Counted from the first letter of the stretch, positions 21,579-29,567 are shown. The stretch is 64,000 nucleotides of DNA from Leptotrichia massiliensis (GCF_900104625.1 NZ_FNVZ01000005.1:1426001-1490000); one strand, 5' to 3'. Made by a program: numbers and translations. The notes: generated from the letters alone by a model not told the origin.

Positions 21579-21673
21579 TTTTATTTTCCTTTCTGAAAAT
21601 ACGCTCAATTCGTTTAACAAAATAATAAATAAAACAGGATATTGAGCTAAATTTTTAACTTTTAAACAATAAA

Positions 21674-22678
21674 TTAATCAAATAAAGTCTCAAGTCTTTT
21701 GGACACAAATCTCACATCCAGCACTTCCTTACAAGGTGCATGAATTTTTTTTCTAAATTGTGTAAATTCATTCATTTCTTCAATTAAAAGATTTTGTGCT
21801 TCTTCTACACTGATTGCTTTGAAACGAATTTTATGATCTGCTTTTCTTTGTACCAATTTTGGCAAATCCACTGTTACAACTGTCGCTATTTTGGGATATC
21901 CTCCTGTTGTCTGTCTATCTGCTAGTAAAATAATTGGTTTTCCATGCGCAGGAACTTGTATTGCTCCTAATGCTATTCCATCTGATATTATGTCAGCCGA
22001 TTCTTTATGTGCAATATAAGGCCCTTCTATTCTACAACCCATTCTATCAAAATCATTTGTAATTGTAAATTCACTGTTTAAAAATGTTTTTTTCCCTTCT
22101 TTTGTAAAAAGATTATCTTGCGGTCCCATTATTACACGAAGCACTTCATCTTCCTGATTAAATTCATCCAGATCAAGCGTTCTTGAAAGAAAATATGGCA
22201 AATACCGCCTTCTTATTCTAAAAGAAATATAATCTCCTTCTTTTAAATTACGTCCTTTAAATCCACCAATCCTGCATTTCATATTTGTAGAACGACTTCC
22301 CATTATTACTGGTATATTTAAGTAGCACGAAAAAGCTATATAACCTCTTACACCTGTTCTTGCACCTTGAAATTCAAGCACATCGCCTTTGTTAATATAG
22401 ATTGCAGTGTACATTGGGGCAGGCTTTTTATTAATTAATGGCTGAAAATCACCACCTGTTATTGCAATTATTGTTTCGCTTGTAAATTCAAGTGTCGGTC
22501 CAATCATTGTAAATTCAAGAACAGCCTCATTTTCAGGATTGTCAATAAGCATATTTGCAATTTTAAAGGAACGTACATCCATAACTCCAGATGTTCCAAA
22601 ACCTTGACTCTGATACCCTGTTCTTCCAATGTCCTGAACAGTTGTTAAAAGTCCGCCTTTTAAAACTCTAAAACCCAT
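21674..22678 (-). CDS. pxpC: 5-oxoprolinase subunit C / biotin-dependent carboxyltransferase family protein
   Basis: A KipA/PxpC-type protein of about 334 aa. Characteristic segments are GLLTTVQDIGRTGYQSQG at the start, NPENEAVLEFTMIGPTL, and GIALGAIQVPAHGKPIILLADRQTTGGYPKIATV. With PxpA and PxpB it forms the ATP-dependent 5-oxoprolinase that opens pyroglutamate to glutamate. The ATG at 22678 overlaps the pxpB stop (TAATG) and follows GAGGAGG, showing translational coupling. No pxpA is found in the window. Confidence 0.88.
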   Translation of the reverse strand: MGFRVLKGGLLTTVQDIGRTGYQSQGFGTSGVMDVRSFKIANMLIDNPENEAVLEFTMIGPTLEFTSETIIAITGGDFQPLINKKPAPMYTAIYINKGDVLEFQGARTGVRGYIAFSCYLNIPVIMGSRSTNMKCRIGGFKGRNLKEGDYISFRIRRRYLPYFLSRTLDLDEFNQEDEVLRVIMGPQDNLFTKEGKKTFLNSEFTITNDFDRMGCRIEGPYIAHKESADIISDGIALGAIQVPAHGKPIILLADRQTTGGYPKIATVVTVDLPKLVQRKADHKIRFKAISVEEAQNLLIEEMNEFTQFRKKIHAPCKEVLDVRFVSKRLETLFD

Positions 22679-23424
22679 TATTTCACCTCCTCTATATACA
22701 CAACACACTCATACTTATCCTCATTTACTTCTTTTTCAATTTTTTCAAATTCTTCTTGTGAAATTGGTACAAAACGTATGTAATCTCCTGCTTCAAATAA
22801 AATTGGAACTTTCCTGTCAGGATTATATGTTTTTACTGGGGTTTTACCTATTAATTGCCAGCCTCCTGGTGATTCCAGGGGATAAATTCCAGTTTGAGCC
22901 CCACCAATTCCCACGCTTCCAGCAGGAATTTTTATTCTTGGATTAGCCAGACGCGGAGTATGAATTTTCTCATCAAGTCCACCTAAATAGGAAAATCCCG
23001 GTAAAAATCCAAGCATATAAATCAAATAATCTTTTGAACTATGGATTTTTATAACTTCCTCAACCGAAATATCTGCGTTTTTTGCTACAAACTCCAAATC
23101 AGGTCCGTACTCTCCACCATAGCAAACTGGTATTTCATATATTTTTTTAGTTTTTACCTTTGTATCTACGTTTAATTTCATTATTTTATTCACTCTATTC
23201 AATAATTTTGCATATGTAATAACACGTGGGTCATAATGTATAAGAAGTGAACAAAATGCTGGTATCATATCCATTACCCCTTCTATATGTTGTTCCTTTA
23301 TCAAATACGCAAGTGATGTAATTTTTCTATTAATTTCAGGCGATATAGCTTTTGGAAATTCAATTAAAATAGCTGAATCTCCTTCGGGAAGTATTTTTAC
23401 TTCTTGCACCTGTTTTCCTGTCAT
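22678..23424 (-). CDS. pxpB: 5-oxoprolinase subunit B
   Basis: KipI/PxpB-like cyclophilin-fold subunit of 248 aa. The signature region runs from YLIYMLGFLPGFSYLGGLD through PRLANPRIKIPAGSVGIGG to TGIYPLESPGGWQLIGKTP. Partner of PxpC, with which it is translationally coupled. In bacilli the homologous pair (KipI/KipA) was first described as modulators of the KinA kinase, but the metabolic role is the likely one here. Confidence 0.88.
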   Translation of the reverse strand: MTGKQVQEVKILPEGDSAILIEFPKAISPEINRKITSLAYLIKEQHIEGVMDMIPAFCSLLIHYDPRVITYAKLLNRVNKIMKLNVDTKVKTKKIYEIPVCYGGEYGPDLEFVAKNADISVEEVIKIHSSKDYLIYMLGFLPGFSYLGGLDEKIHTPRLANPRIKIPAGSVGIGGAQTGIYPLESPGGWQLIGKTPVKTYNPDRKVPILFEAGDYIRFVPISQEEFEKIEKEVNEDKYECVVYIEEVK

Positions 23425-23445
23425 TCCTATACCTTCTTTCTGTTT

Positions 23446-24663
23446 TTAACTAAATAATTTTGCTAAATTTCCTAACGAGGCTATTCCTAAATATGCTGTA
23501 ATTAATACAACGATAATTCCCAATATTAAAAGTACTTTCGGATGTTTATAATTTTCTCCCATAATTGATTTTTTTTGTGAAGCAATCAAACAAATTCCCA
23601 AAGTTACAGGTAAAATAAGTCCATTTAATGAACCTGCCAAAATTAACAATGTTGTAGGATTTCCCGCAATTGCCATTATAATTGTTGAAATTATAATAAA
23701 TCCTATTATTACCCATTTTTCATGTTTTTCAATATTTTTATTAAATGTTTTTAAAAAAGATACTGAAGTATATGCTGCTCCAACTATTGAAGTGATTGCC
23801 GCACTTAACAGAACTAAACCAAAAAATCTATATCCAATTTCTCCAGCTCCTTTACGAAATGCATCTGCTGCAGGATTTTCAGCCGCCAAAGTTACACCCT
23901 TAATCACTACTCCCAACACTGCTAAAAATAATAGAACCCTTACAAGTGTTGCAATTCCTATTCCCATAATTGAGCTTCTATTTATTTCAGCCAGATTCTC
24001 TTCTTTTGTGATTTTTGCATCAATCAATCTATGTGCTCCTGAAAAAGTAATGTATCCTCCAACAGTACCACCAAGTAATGTCAAAATTGCAGGAATCAAG
24101 TTTGAAATACTTTCACTTGGGACAAAAGTATCTTTAACAGCCAACCCTATTGGCGGTTTAACAATTAAAATAACAATAAATATTACAACTATCATACATC
24201 CACCAAGCACTTTTGTAAGCATATCCATAGCTTTTGTTGCATTTTTTAATAAAAATATTGTTATCGCAACACCACCAGAAATAAAATATCCAGCCATTTT
24301 AGGAATACCAAGCAAAGCATTAAAACCTAACGCACTTCCACCTACATTTCCAATATTAAACACAAGTCCACCTAACGCTACAAGAAACGCTACAAAATAT
24401 CCAAGTCCTGGAAGTAATTTATTTGCCACATCCTGTCCACGCAGTTCGCTCACACACAAAACACGCCACACATTAAGCTGCACGATCATCGCAAGTAAAA
24501 CAGATACCAATATTACAAATCCAAAATTTGCCTTCACATCATTCGTAAATTTAGCTGTTTGTACTAAAAATCCTGGTCCAATAGCAGATGTTGCCATAAT
24601 AAATGCTGCTCCCAGTAGTACACTGCTATTTTTTGACTTTTTCTCTACATTGTTTTTACTCAT
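23446..24663 (-). CDS. NRAMP-like transporter lacking metal-site residues
   Basis: About 405 aa with eleven or so membrane helices. It matches the NRAMP fold (SAIGPGFLVQT in helix 1, VGGYITFSGAH in helix 6). The canonical DPGN metal-binding motif of helix 1 is replaced by roughly TNDV, and the helix-6 MPH motif is also absent. It heads the pxpB-pxpC-accB operon, like ycsG beside kipI/kipA in bacilli. It is therefore more likely to import 5-oxoproline or another organic substrate than metal; that is inference from context. The ATG at 24663 has AGGTGG eight bases upstream. Confidence 0.8.
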   Translation of the reverse strand: MSKNNVEKKSKNSSVLLGAAFIMATSAIGPGFLVQTAKFTNDVKANFGFVILVSVLLAMIVQLNVWRVLCVSELRGQDVANKLLPGLGYFVAFLVALGGLVFNIGNVGGSALGFNALLGIPKMAGYFISGGVAITIFLLKNATKAMDMLTKVLGGCMIVVIFIVILIVKPPIGLAVKDTFVPSESISNLIPAILTLLGGTVGGYITFSGAHRLIDAKITKEENLAEINRSSIMGIGIATLVRVLLFLAVLGVVIKGVTLAAENPAADAFRKGAGEIGYRFFGLVLLSAAITSIVGAAYTSVSFLKTFNKNIEKHEKWVIIGFIIISTIIMAIAGNPTTLLILAGSLNGLILPVTLGICLIASQKKSIMGENYKHPKVLLILGIIVVLITAYLGIASLGNLAKLFS

Positions 24664-24776
24664 AGTCTTTACCACCTTTACTAAAATTTTTCCTTCAACC
24701 TAATTTTCACATTGATTCGTTCTAAAATTTAAGTTTTTATTGTGAAATTGGTTTTAGAATACTTATCTATGCTATA

Positions 24777-24805
24777 ATTATAGTATATAAATTATATATT
24801 GTCAA
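24777..24805 (-). promoter_or_regulatory. Consensus promoter of the NRAMP-pxpB-pxpC-accB operon
   Basis: On the minus strand TTGACA (24805-24800) and TATAAT (24782-24777) are spaced 17 bp, a perfect sigma-70-type promoter about 115 bp before the gene. The palindrome CTATAATTATAG covers the -10 element and could be an operator. Confidence 0.7.
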
Positions 24806-25222
24806 AGGTTTAATCATATATTTTTTTTATGTTTCGATATTTTTTTATAATGCTTAATTTATTTTACAAAAAATTTTATTTATGTATAAAATCCATTTAA
24901 AAATAAACTTATACTAAATCCCATTTAAATAACGAACTTAATTATAAACTTTTTTAATAAAGGATATAAAACTAGTATTTGCAAATAGTTAAAATCTTAA
25001 AAATTCTATAATAAATATACAAAAAATAATAAAAATCAATTTAGTTGAATAAATATGAATTAGCTATTATACAACCCTATTATAAAAATTTATTCCTATG
25101 TTTAACAGGGTTTAGTATTATAAATTACAACTATTCTTTTAATCTTAAATTTGACTAATTTTTATAAATTCAACGTAAAAAAATAGAATATATTTATATA
25201 ACTTATATACTAAATAATTTTG
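24806..25222. other. AT-rich intergenic stretch without recognisable genes
   Basis: The divergent intergenic region between the NRAMP and FadL-like genes. I see only scattered A/T tracts and no open frame, RNA gene or strong hairpin apart from the two promoters at its ends. Confidence 0.5.
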
Positions 25223-25251
25223 TTGACTTTTTATATAACGCATGTTATATT
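25223..25251 (+). promoter_or_regulatory. Promoter with palindromic operator before the FadL-like gene
   Basis: TTGACT (25223-25228) and TATATT (25246-25251) are 17 bp apart. The spacer holds a perfect inverted repeat ATATAAC-GCAT-GTTATAT (25233-25250), ideally placed for a repressor to block polymerase. The regulator is not in the window. Confidence 0.6.
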
Positions 25252-25325
25252 ATTATGTACTTAGATTTTTATTATTATAATTTAAAGTATAAAAATAAAT
25301 TATTAATACAAAAAGGAGAACTTTT

Positions 25326-26618
25326 ATGAAATTAAAAATAGCAATTATGTCAATTTTATTTACAATTTTTGCAAATGCAGCAAGTATTGACTATTTATCA
25401 AATAACTCAGCATCATACTTTCAAAATCCATCTCAAACTGGACAAATTTCTATAGAAGGTGTATTTTACAATCCAGCAGGAACTGTATTTTTAGACGATG
25501 GAACTTATATTAATGCAAATTTACAAAATTCATTAATTGAAGAATCAATGACATTAAAAGGAAAAAAATTTAAATCAGACAGATATGCAGGAGCACCATC
25601 ATTTAACCTTTTACACAAAAAAGATAACTACTCTCTTTTTGGAAACTTAAGTGTTATTGCAGGGGGAGCTACTCTTCGTTATAAAAGCGGTGTAGCAGGA
25701 ATTGAACTCGCTGGTGAAACTTTTAATAACTTAACAGGTGGTAAACTTGGAGCAACTGTTGTAAAAAATCGTTTTACTGGACAAAACCGTTACTATCAGC
25801 TAATGCTTGGAGGAGCATATAAAATTAATGATAATTTCTCTATGTCAGGAGGATTAAAATATGTTTATGCTCACAGAAAACTTGATGGAGAAGCTCAATA
25901 TGACTACAATACTCGTGTAGGTTCAGCAATTGGACTTAGCAAAAACTATTTATCAATGAATTCAAAACGTAATGCCAAGGGTATTGGAGCAGTTATTGGA
26001 TTTGACTACAAACCAACTGACACATTAAACTTTGCCATAAAATACGAAACTCCTGTAAAATTAAAATTTAAATCAAAAGCACAAGAAGACAACAAAATGT
26101 TACTTGCAAGACGTTCTCTTGGAATTTCATTCTTTTATCCTGAATATGCAGACGGTGTACATTCAAGACGTGATTTACCAGGAGTATTGGCTTTAGGAGT
26201 ATCAAAGGATATAAATAAATGGACTCTTTCCAGCGGATATACACATTACTTTAACAAAGCCGCAAAAATGGATAGATTCAAGTACAACGACGGATATGAA
26301 CTAAACTTCGGAGTAGATTACAGAATAAACGACAAATTCACTTGGCACGCTGGATTCAATTACGCAAATACAGGAGCCAAAAGAGAATCATTCTCTGATG
26401 TAGAATTTGCAATAAACTCCCAGATTTACGCAACAGGAATAACTTATAAACCAACAGAAGCTTCAGAATGGAAATTCGGAATTGCCCATGTAAACTACAA
26501 TGCTGCCAATGGAAAACGTGAACAAACTTCACTTCCAGGAATTTATATTGATAAATCAAAAGTAAAATATGACAAAAATATAAATGTATTTACAGTTGGT
26601 TACACACATAAATTCTAA
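25326..26618 (+). CDS. OMPP1/FadL-family outer membrane transporter
   Basis: A 430-residue beta-barrel with a signal peptide ending NAAS. The N-terminal plug region (SIDYLSNNSASYFQNPSQTGQISIEGVFYNPAGTVFLDDG) has the NPAG motif of the FadL family. The remainder is alternating strand sequence ending in FTVGYTHKF with the terminal Phe. FadL-type channels take up long-chain fatty acids or other hydrophobic compounds by lateral diffusion. It is monocistronic, with an excellent ribosome-binding site (AAGGAG) and a terminator after it. The substrate cannot be told from sequence. Confidence 0.85.
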   Translation: MKLKIAIMSILFTIFANAASIDYLSNNSASYFQNPSQTGQISIEGVFYNPAGTVFLDDGTYINANLQNSLIEESMTLKGKKFKSDRYAGAPSFNLLHKKDNYSLFGNLSVIAGGATLRYKSGVAGIELAGETFNNLTGGKLGATVVKNRFTGQNRYYQLMLGGAYKINDNFSMSGGLKYVYAHRKLDGEAQYDYNTRVGSAIGLSKNYLSMNSKRNAKGIGAVIGFDYKPTDTLNFAIKYETPVKLKFKSKAQEDNKMLLARRSLGISFFYPEYADGVHSRRDLPGVLALGVSKDINKWTLSSGYTHYFNKAAKMDRFKYNDGYELNFGVDYRINDKFTWHAGFNYANTGAKRESFSDVEFAINSQIYATGITYKPTEASEWKFGIAHVNYNAANGKREQTSLPGIYIDKSKVKYDKNINVFTVGYTHKF

Positions 26619-26643
26619 TTTAAAAAATTTATCAATTTTATAA

Positions 26644-26687
26644 AACTTTAAAGACAAACTAAAAAAATTTGTTTTTAAAGTTTTTTT
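26644..26687 (+). terminator. Terminator after the FadL-like gene
   Basis: AACTTTAAA and the facing TTTAAAG(TT) form a long A/T stem reinforced by ACAAA/TTTGT, followed by seven T residues. Confidence 0.7.
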
Positions 26688-26804
26688 ATTGTATAATCTA
26701 TTTAAAACCTATTTTTTTAAAATCAACAATTAAGTTATTTTCTAAATTTTCTTCAGTTTTTTTGTTAATAACGATTTTTACTATTTTTATTATGTTCCTT
26801 CTCT

Positions 26805-26945
26805 TTATATTTTCGCAGGATTGCTCATTGCCGCAAATCCTGCACCTATGGCTAGACTACGACTTTTATTTGCCCAACTCCGAAACTCCTCCTTATAGTC
26901 GTCAAACAGTCGTAGTTGAACAAATAAAAGCTCCGTCGATTTATT
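26805..26945 (-). repeat. Structured intergenic element, probable dispersed-repeat fragment
   Basis: GC content and structure stand out from the flanks. Perfect arms are GCAGGATT/AATCCTGC (26815-26822, 26836-26843), ACTACGACT/AGTCGTAGT (26856-26864, 26908-26916) and CTTTTATTTG/CAAATAAAAG (26863-26872, 26921-26930). The last two pairs interlock. The minus strand is open without a start codon and reads LRLFDDYKEEFRSWANKS, then SLAIGAGFAAMSNPAKI and a stop, so it may derive from coding DNA. No second copy is in the window. Confidence 0.45.
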
Positions 26946-27170
26946 AAAATTAAAAAAGTTTATTTTGTTATAATTTAAACTTTTTTAATGAAAATTAATC
27001 AAAATTTTTTAAAAATAATATTTGTTATAAATTTCCGAGATTTTTGTTTTAGTTAAATTAACCATTACAATTAAACTAAAAAGTGTCGTGATTTTTTTGG
27101 AATGAAATTGATTGTTTGAGCTTTTTCAAAACATTTAAGTTATAATTAGTTTAAGAGTTGATAATAACTT

Positions 27171-27262
27171 TTATTAAAAAGCGAGTTTCAATTTCATTTC
27201 GAAAAAATGCTTAGACGAGCCAGGGTTGCAAGGGAAATGGCGATTGATTTCCCTTGCTTTAA
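27171..27262 (-). repeat. Hairpin-bearing intergenic element, probable dispersed-repeat fragment
   Basis: GCAAGGGAAAT (27228-27238) and ATTTCCCTTGC (27247-27257) form a perfect 11-bp stem with an 8-nt loop. The minus strand is open and reads EINRHFPCNPGSSKHFFEMK before LKLAF and a stop, without an initiator. Like the element 250 bp away it looks like degenerate coding-derived repeat DNA. The rest of the 26,688-27,338 stretch shows nothing else. Confidence 0.4.
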
Positions 27263-27338
27263 AAAGATAAAAAACATAAAAATAAAGGAAAAACCATTAT
27301 TAACTAAAATAATTAAAAAAATTTAGAAAATAACTTAA

Positions 27339-27366
27339 TTGAATATTTAGAAAAAATTTATATAAT
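27339..27366 (+). promoter_or_regulatory. Promoter of the 27391 gene
   Basis: TTGAAT (27339-27344) and TATAAT (27361-27366) are separated by 16 bp, just upstream of a GAAGGA ribosome-binding site. Confidence 0.5.
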
Positions 27367-27390
27367 TAAATAAAGAAAGAAGGAAAAAAG

Positions 27391-27774
27391 ATGATTTTTT
27401 TAGATAAGGCTATTTTGTACTTAACCCAAAATATTGAAAAACCACGTGAAATAATTGAAGAAGAACTGGAATTTGTAATAAAACAAAGTATTTTGAACTA
27501 TTTAGTGAATGAAAAAGGAATTGATATTAGTGAACTTTCTGATTTGAATGTGACACTTGTTATAGATTTTGAAGATGATTTGACTAACAATCGAAAAAAG
27601 ATGATTGTGGAAGAATATATGTTTGAAGTAAATCATAAAAATAATCCGCTGGTTCGTACTTTTAGACTTGGAACTGACAATGAGCATTATGTCCGAAGTG
27701 ATTTAAAGGAACTGGAAAATGAAATTGATATGTTTGAAAATGGAATTGGAGTTTCAAAAAATAAAGGGGAATAA
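27391..27774 (+). CDS. Conserved-looking hypothetical protein
   Basis: A 127-residue acidic, soluble protein without a signal peptide or membrane segment. It has an N-terminal helix pair, a central VTLVIDFEDD strand region and an acidic helical C terminus. A good ribosome-binding site and promoter and a shared terminator with the convergent radical-SAM gene support it as real. The family is not recognised and no function is proposed. Confidence 0.6.
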   Translation: MIFLDKAILYLTQNIEKPREIIEEELEFVIKQSILNYLVNEKGIDISELSDLNVTLVIDFEDDLTNNRKKMIVEEYMFEVNHKNNPLVRTFRLGTDNEHYVRSDLKELENEIDMFENGIGVSKNKGE

Positions 27775-27787
27775 TACCCCTTTTTTA
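27763..27787. terminator. Bidirectional terminator between convergent genes
   Basis: AAAGGGG (27763-27769) pairs with CCCCTTT (27777-27783). T6 follows on the plus strand and the reverse strand also ends in A/T-rich sequence. It overlaps the stop codons of both convergent genes. Confidence 0.75.
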
Positions 27788-28489
27788 TTGTACATATACT
27801 CCAAAATCTTTATTGTCCACTAAAATTTCAATATTCTTCTTTTTATTTAACTTTGGATAAATTTCTGTCAAGAACCATTTTACAAGTTCTTCATCCCGCT
27901 CCACTTTTGTATCATTATTCACAAATACACTTAAGGCTATTTCATCAAAATACTCCTGAGCAAGTTCTATATCTCGTAAAATCATTTCTTTTGTCTGCCC
28001 TTTTATACAAATCATAAAAAGTCCCATCTTATATTCTTTTTTTATTTTTTCCAAAACTTTATCATTTGTAATAAAATTTTTTGTAAGCACTTTTGTTCTA
28101 AATTCATTATCAAAAGTTTCCATTCCAATAGCAAACCGCACTTCCTGCTCACTAAAATATTCCCTAATTTCATTAAGTCTGTTTATATACCCAAAATACG
28201 CTTCAAAATACAATATTTTTATATTTTTCTCACAACAAACTTCCTTAATTTTAGAAAGCGTAAAATCATTCAGTTCAAAAACAGAGCCAGAGTTTATAAC
28301 CTGTAAAACTCCTTTTTCACCAGTAATCTGATTAATCGCCTCCAAATTTACTCTGTTCATTTCCTCTTCATCATCTGTATTGTCCAAAATATAATTACAA
28401 AATGCACATTTTCCATATGCACAGCTGAATCCTTTTAAAAGTACTATTTCTCTAGGATTTTTTTCTTTTATTACACTATATCTTATCAT
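27785..28489 (-). CDS. Radical SAM protein, probable queuine lyase QueL
   Basis: A 234-residue protein with an N-terminal iron-sulphur motif GFSCAYGKCAFCNY. Its cysteine spacing is C-x4-C-x2-C rather than the standard C-x3-C-x2-C. A short barrel follows (VLQVINSGSVFEL, ILYFEAYFGYINR, VRFAIGMETFDN). It is encoded 15 bp behind a YhhQ-type queuosine-precursor transporter. Queuine lyase QueL, described in gut bacteria, recovers preQ1 from queuine so that Tgt can use it. Context and size point to that role; another small radical SAM enzyme cannot be excluded. Confidence 0.65.
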   Translation of the reverse strand: MIRYSVIKEKNPREIVLLKGFSCAYGKCAFCNYILDNTDDEEEMNRVNLEAINQITGEKGVLQVINSGSVFELNDFTLSKIKEVCCEKNIKILYFEAYFGYINRLNEIREYFSEQEVRFAIGMETFDNEFRTKVLTKNFITNDKVLEKIKKEYKMGLFMICIKGQTKEMILRDIELAQEYFDEIALSVFVNNDTKVERDEELVKWFLTEIYPKLNKKKNIEILVDNKDFGVYVQ

Positions 28490-28504
28490 TTTTATTCCTT
28501 TTCA

Positions 28505-29224
28505 TTAATCTTCACTTACTTTTCCGTTATTTTTCCAAATTGTCGCAATATATACAAACGGTGTATCCAATAATGCAATTACTACTTTTAGGAAATAAGT
28601 TGAAAATATAATTATAATTATTTCTTTCATTGAATAAACTCCTAAAAATGCCATAAACGAGAATACTATATTATCAAGTATTTGACTTAACATTGTGCTT
28701 GCATTATTTCTAATCCAAATATCTTTAAAGTCTGGACGCAATTTTCTGATTGCCTGATAAGACCAGATGTCAAATGCCTGTGAAGCTGCAAATCCAGTTA
28801 CGCTCGCAACTGCTAATCTCGGCATAAACCCAAATACTTGACTTAAAGCCCCTTGCATAGTGTCAGACGGCGCTACCTGTATTTTTAAGACAATTTGCAT
28901 AATAAAAGTTGTAAACAGCATTGAGGCAAATCCCAATGAAACCACTTTTCTAGCATACTTTTTCCCTTCATTTTCAGAAAGAATATCTGATGCTAAATAA
29001 ATTCCGCCAAATGCAATATTTCCCATTGTCGTATCGACACCAAACAAGGTCATCATCTTCCCAACCTGAATATTTGCAATAACTATTGAAAGCGGTACAA
29101 TTGAAAGCAATCCTGCCTTTCCCCAAAATCTATAAGCCAAGATAACCGCTGTAAAATTAAGTAGCAAATATCCTAACCACATTAATTCATTTACTCCAAA
29201 CTGAAAGTTTCTAAAAAATTCCAA
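28505..29224 (-). CDS. yhhQ: YhhQ-family queuosine precursor transporter
   Basis: A 239-residue membrane protein of the VUT/DUF165 family with six or so helices. Diagnostic segments are NIQVGKMMTLFGVDTTMGNIAFGGIYLASDILSENEG and the late FAASQAFDIWSYQAIRK, NNASTMLSQILDNIVFSFMAF. The family imports preQ0, preQ1 or queuine. It heads a two-gene operon with the radical-SAM protein, behind a strong promoter and a 180-nt leader with a pseudoknot. Together with tgt this makes a salvage route, since no de novo queuosine genes are in the window. Confidence 0.88.
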   Translation of the reverse strand: MEFFRNFQFGVNELMWLGYLLLNFTAVILAYRFWGKAGLLSIVPLSIVIANIQVGKMMTLFGVDTTMGNIAFGGIYLASDILSENEGKKYARKVVSLGFASMLFTTFIMQIVLKIQVAPSDTMQGALSQVFGFMPRLAVASVTGFAASQAFDIWSYQAIRKLRPDFKDIWIRNNASTMLSQILDNIVFSFMAFLGVYSMKEIIIIIFSTYFLKVVIALLDTPFVYIATIWKNNGKVSED

Positions 29225-29293
29225 AATTTTTCCTCCTTATAATTTTTATTTTTTGCTTAATTAAAATTTTCCCTATTTTTTTAGACAAATAAA

Positions 29294-29335
29294 AAACACA
29301 CACTATCCTTTTGAATAATATGTGTTTCCAAAAGG
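29294..29335 (-). promoter_or_regulatory. H-type pseudoknot / attenuator in the yhhQ leader
   Basis: In the leader RNA CCTTTTG pairs with CAAAAGG, and AAACACA, located between them, pairs with the downstream TGTGTTT. The two perfect 7-bp stems interlock, with connecting loops of 1, 7 and 6 nt. The second stem is followed by TTTATTT, so it could act as a terminator. All three known preQ1 riboswitch classes fold as pseudoknots, and the downstream genes handle queuosine precursors. The sequence does not match the preQ1-I consensus I know. Confidence 0.5.
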
Positions 29336-29413
29336 TTTTTTTTAGAGATGGATTTTCCCAAACATCATTATATTTTTTATTACTATTATTTATAGTTATT
29401 TTTACTGGCTTTT

Positions 29414-29442
29414 ATTATACAAGCATTTAGCAAAAAATGCAA
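29414..29442 (-). promoter_or_regulatory. Promoter of the yhhQ-queL operon
   Basis: On the minus strand TTGCAT (29442-29437) and TATAAT (29419-29414) are spaced exactly 17 bp. Transcription should start near 29407, giving a leader of about 180 nt that includes the pseudoknot. Confidence 0.7.
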
Positions 29443-29487
29443 GAAAATAATAATTTTAAAAAAATTTGCCCCTTTTTTGCCCCCTAA

Positions 29488-29567
29488 TTGATAAAATAAA
29501 AATTCTCTATCAATACCACAAATATCAATAGAGAATAACATAATCTTTTGTAAGTTTATTTTATCAA
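29488..29567. other. Nested inverted repeats at the host-prophage boundary (candidate attachment or recombination site)
   Basis: The outer arms TTGATAAAATAAA (29488-29500) and TTTATTTTATCAA (29555-29567) are a perfect 13-bp pair. The inner arms ATTCTCTAT (29502-29510) and ATAGAGAAT (29528-29536) are a perfect 9-bp pair. ATCAATA is also repeated directly in the core. The layout resembles arm-and-core sites of tyrosine recombinases and lies exactly where host genes give way to phage genes. The matching site, if any, is outside the window. Confidence 0.4.

Noticed and set aside
23446-24663. A manganese/iron NRAMP importer
   Set aside because: Helix 1 lacks DPGN and helix 6 lacks MPH, the metal-binding residues; the operon context also points to an organic substrate.
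29250-29410. A preQ1-I riboswitch upstream of yhhQ
   Set aside because: The leader folds as a pseudoknot, but the loop and A-rich tail sequences do not fit the preQ1-I consensus I know, so only an unclassified pseudoknot is reported.
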